Shown in pieces: positions 63,792 through 64,000 of a stretch of DNA of 64,000 bases. Where the stretch lies: positions 170,865-234,864 of the IMG/VR virus record IMGVR_UViG_3300048625_000299. One strand, 5' to 3'. Numbering within the stretch: the stretch's first letter is position 1; each line of letters opens with the position of its first letter. The position numbers and the translations under genes were made by a program. Source of the stretch: a virus. Under the pieces are notes generated by a model that worked only from the letters and a program-made list of their open reading frames with translations, was not told the origin of the DNA and did not search any database.

Positions 63792-64000
63792 ATGGCAGAG
63801 TTCCTAGGGTTCGAGTTCCGTCGTAAGGCACCTGATGTAAAGCAGGACTTAGACGAATTCATACCAAAACAAAACGACGATGGCGCAGTTGTAGTAGCTG
63901 CGGGTGGCTCCTATGGGACAGTTGTTGATCTAGAGGGTGCAGCGAAAAACGAAGGCGAGCTTGTTACCAAGTATCGTGAGATGGTTTTGCACCCGGAAGT
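63792..64000 (+). CDS. gp20: Portal protein gp20-like, N-terminal fragment (partial)
   Basis: The frame from ATG 63792 runs off the window end; 69 codons are visible. AEFLGFEFRRKAPD, a GSYGTVVDLEG segment and YREMVLHPEV match the N-terminus of T4-like gp20. The portal forms the dodecameric DNA entry channel. GGAG lies 10 bases upstream. Order after gp19 supports the call. Confidence 0.92.
   Translation, partial: MAEFLGFEFRRKAPDVKQDLDEFIPKQNDDGAVVVAAGGSYGTVVDLEGAAKNEGELVTKYREMVLHPE

Noticed and set aside
1-64000. Prophage or bacterial chromosome fragment
   Set aside because: No integrase, attachment site or bacterial housekeeping gene occurs; gene order gp13-gp20 and late-promoter octamers indicate a lytic T4-like phage, and the metabolic genes are embedded between phage structural genes.

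Overview
The window is a gene-dense piece of a T4-like (Straboviridae/Kyanoviridae-type) myovirus genome, most similar in architecture to T4-like phages of aquatic bacteria. The diagnosis rests on the conserved block at the right end: gp13, gp14, gp15, gp16, gp17, gp18, gp19 and the start of gp20, in canonical order and on one strand. Many operons are preceded by TATAAATA-like octamers, the T4 late-promoter motif. The host cannot be named from the sequence. No tRNA, rRNA, CRISPR array, integrase, transposase or reverse transcriptase was seen.

Layout. (1) 1-9043: baseplate and fibre-base genes. These are the end of a gp8-like wedge protein, a 2186-residue DUF4815-like structural protein, a small coiled-coil protein, a short fibre and a protein with tetrapeptide (YTGY)n repeats. 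(2) 9059-17856: an accessory island with three glycosyltransferase-like genes, a SAM methyltransferase, a QueC-like PP-loop protein, a radical SAM protein and 2OG-Fe(II) oxygenase-like genes. It includes a compact minus-strand operon encoding a complete FabF-type beta-ketoacyl-ACP synthase, a small protein, an AspH/LpxO-like hydroxylase and a delta-9-type fatty acid desaturase. (3) 17942-28652: long tail fibre genes, with very long beta-repeat proteins and an S74 intramolecular chaperone. (4) 28110-31819: a glycine-rich tail adhesin gene that appears split in two, with a second fatty acid desaturase and a radical SAM/SPASM enzyme lying between the halves. (5) 31819-35953: a second accessory cluster with a Dph6-like PP-loop ATPase, two 2OG oxygenases and a radical SAM protein. 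(6) 36025-56666: three successive fibre/adhesin cassettes. Each starts with the same three-gene head (small adapter, about 107-residue beta protein, fibre with a GNGS-type domain) and carries many paralogous receptor-binding candidates and tiny chaperone-like genes. (7) 56713-64000: neck, terminase, sheath, tube and portal.

How they may work together. The structural genes build the neck, tail and DNA-packaging motor. The many fibre paralogues suggest a broad or switchable adhesin repertoire. The accessory genes are rich in enzymes acting on lipids, sugars and possibly proteins (one ketosynthase, two desaturases, four 2OG-oxygenase-like proteins, three radical SAM proteins, two PP-loop proteins, three glycosyltransferase-like proteins, one methyltransferase). 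I infer that they remodel the host envelope during infection or decorate virion proteins. The most unusual items are the ketosynthase-hydroxylase-desaturase operon and the desaturase/radical SAM pair lodged inside the split glycine-rich adhesin.
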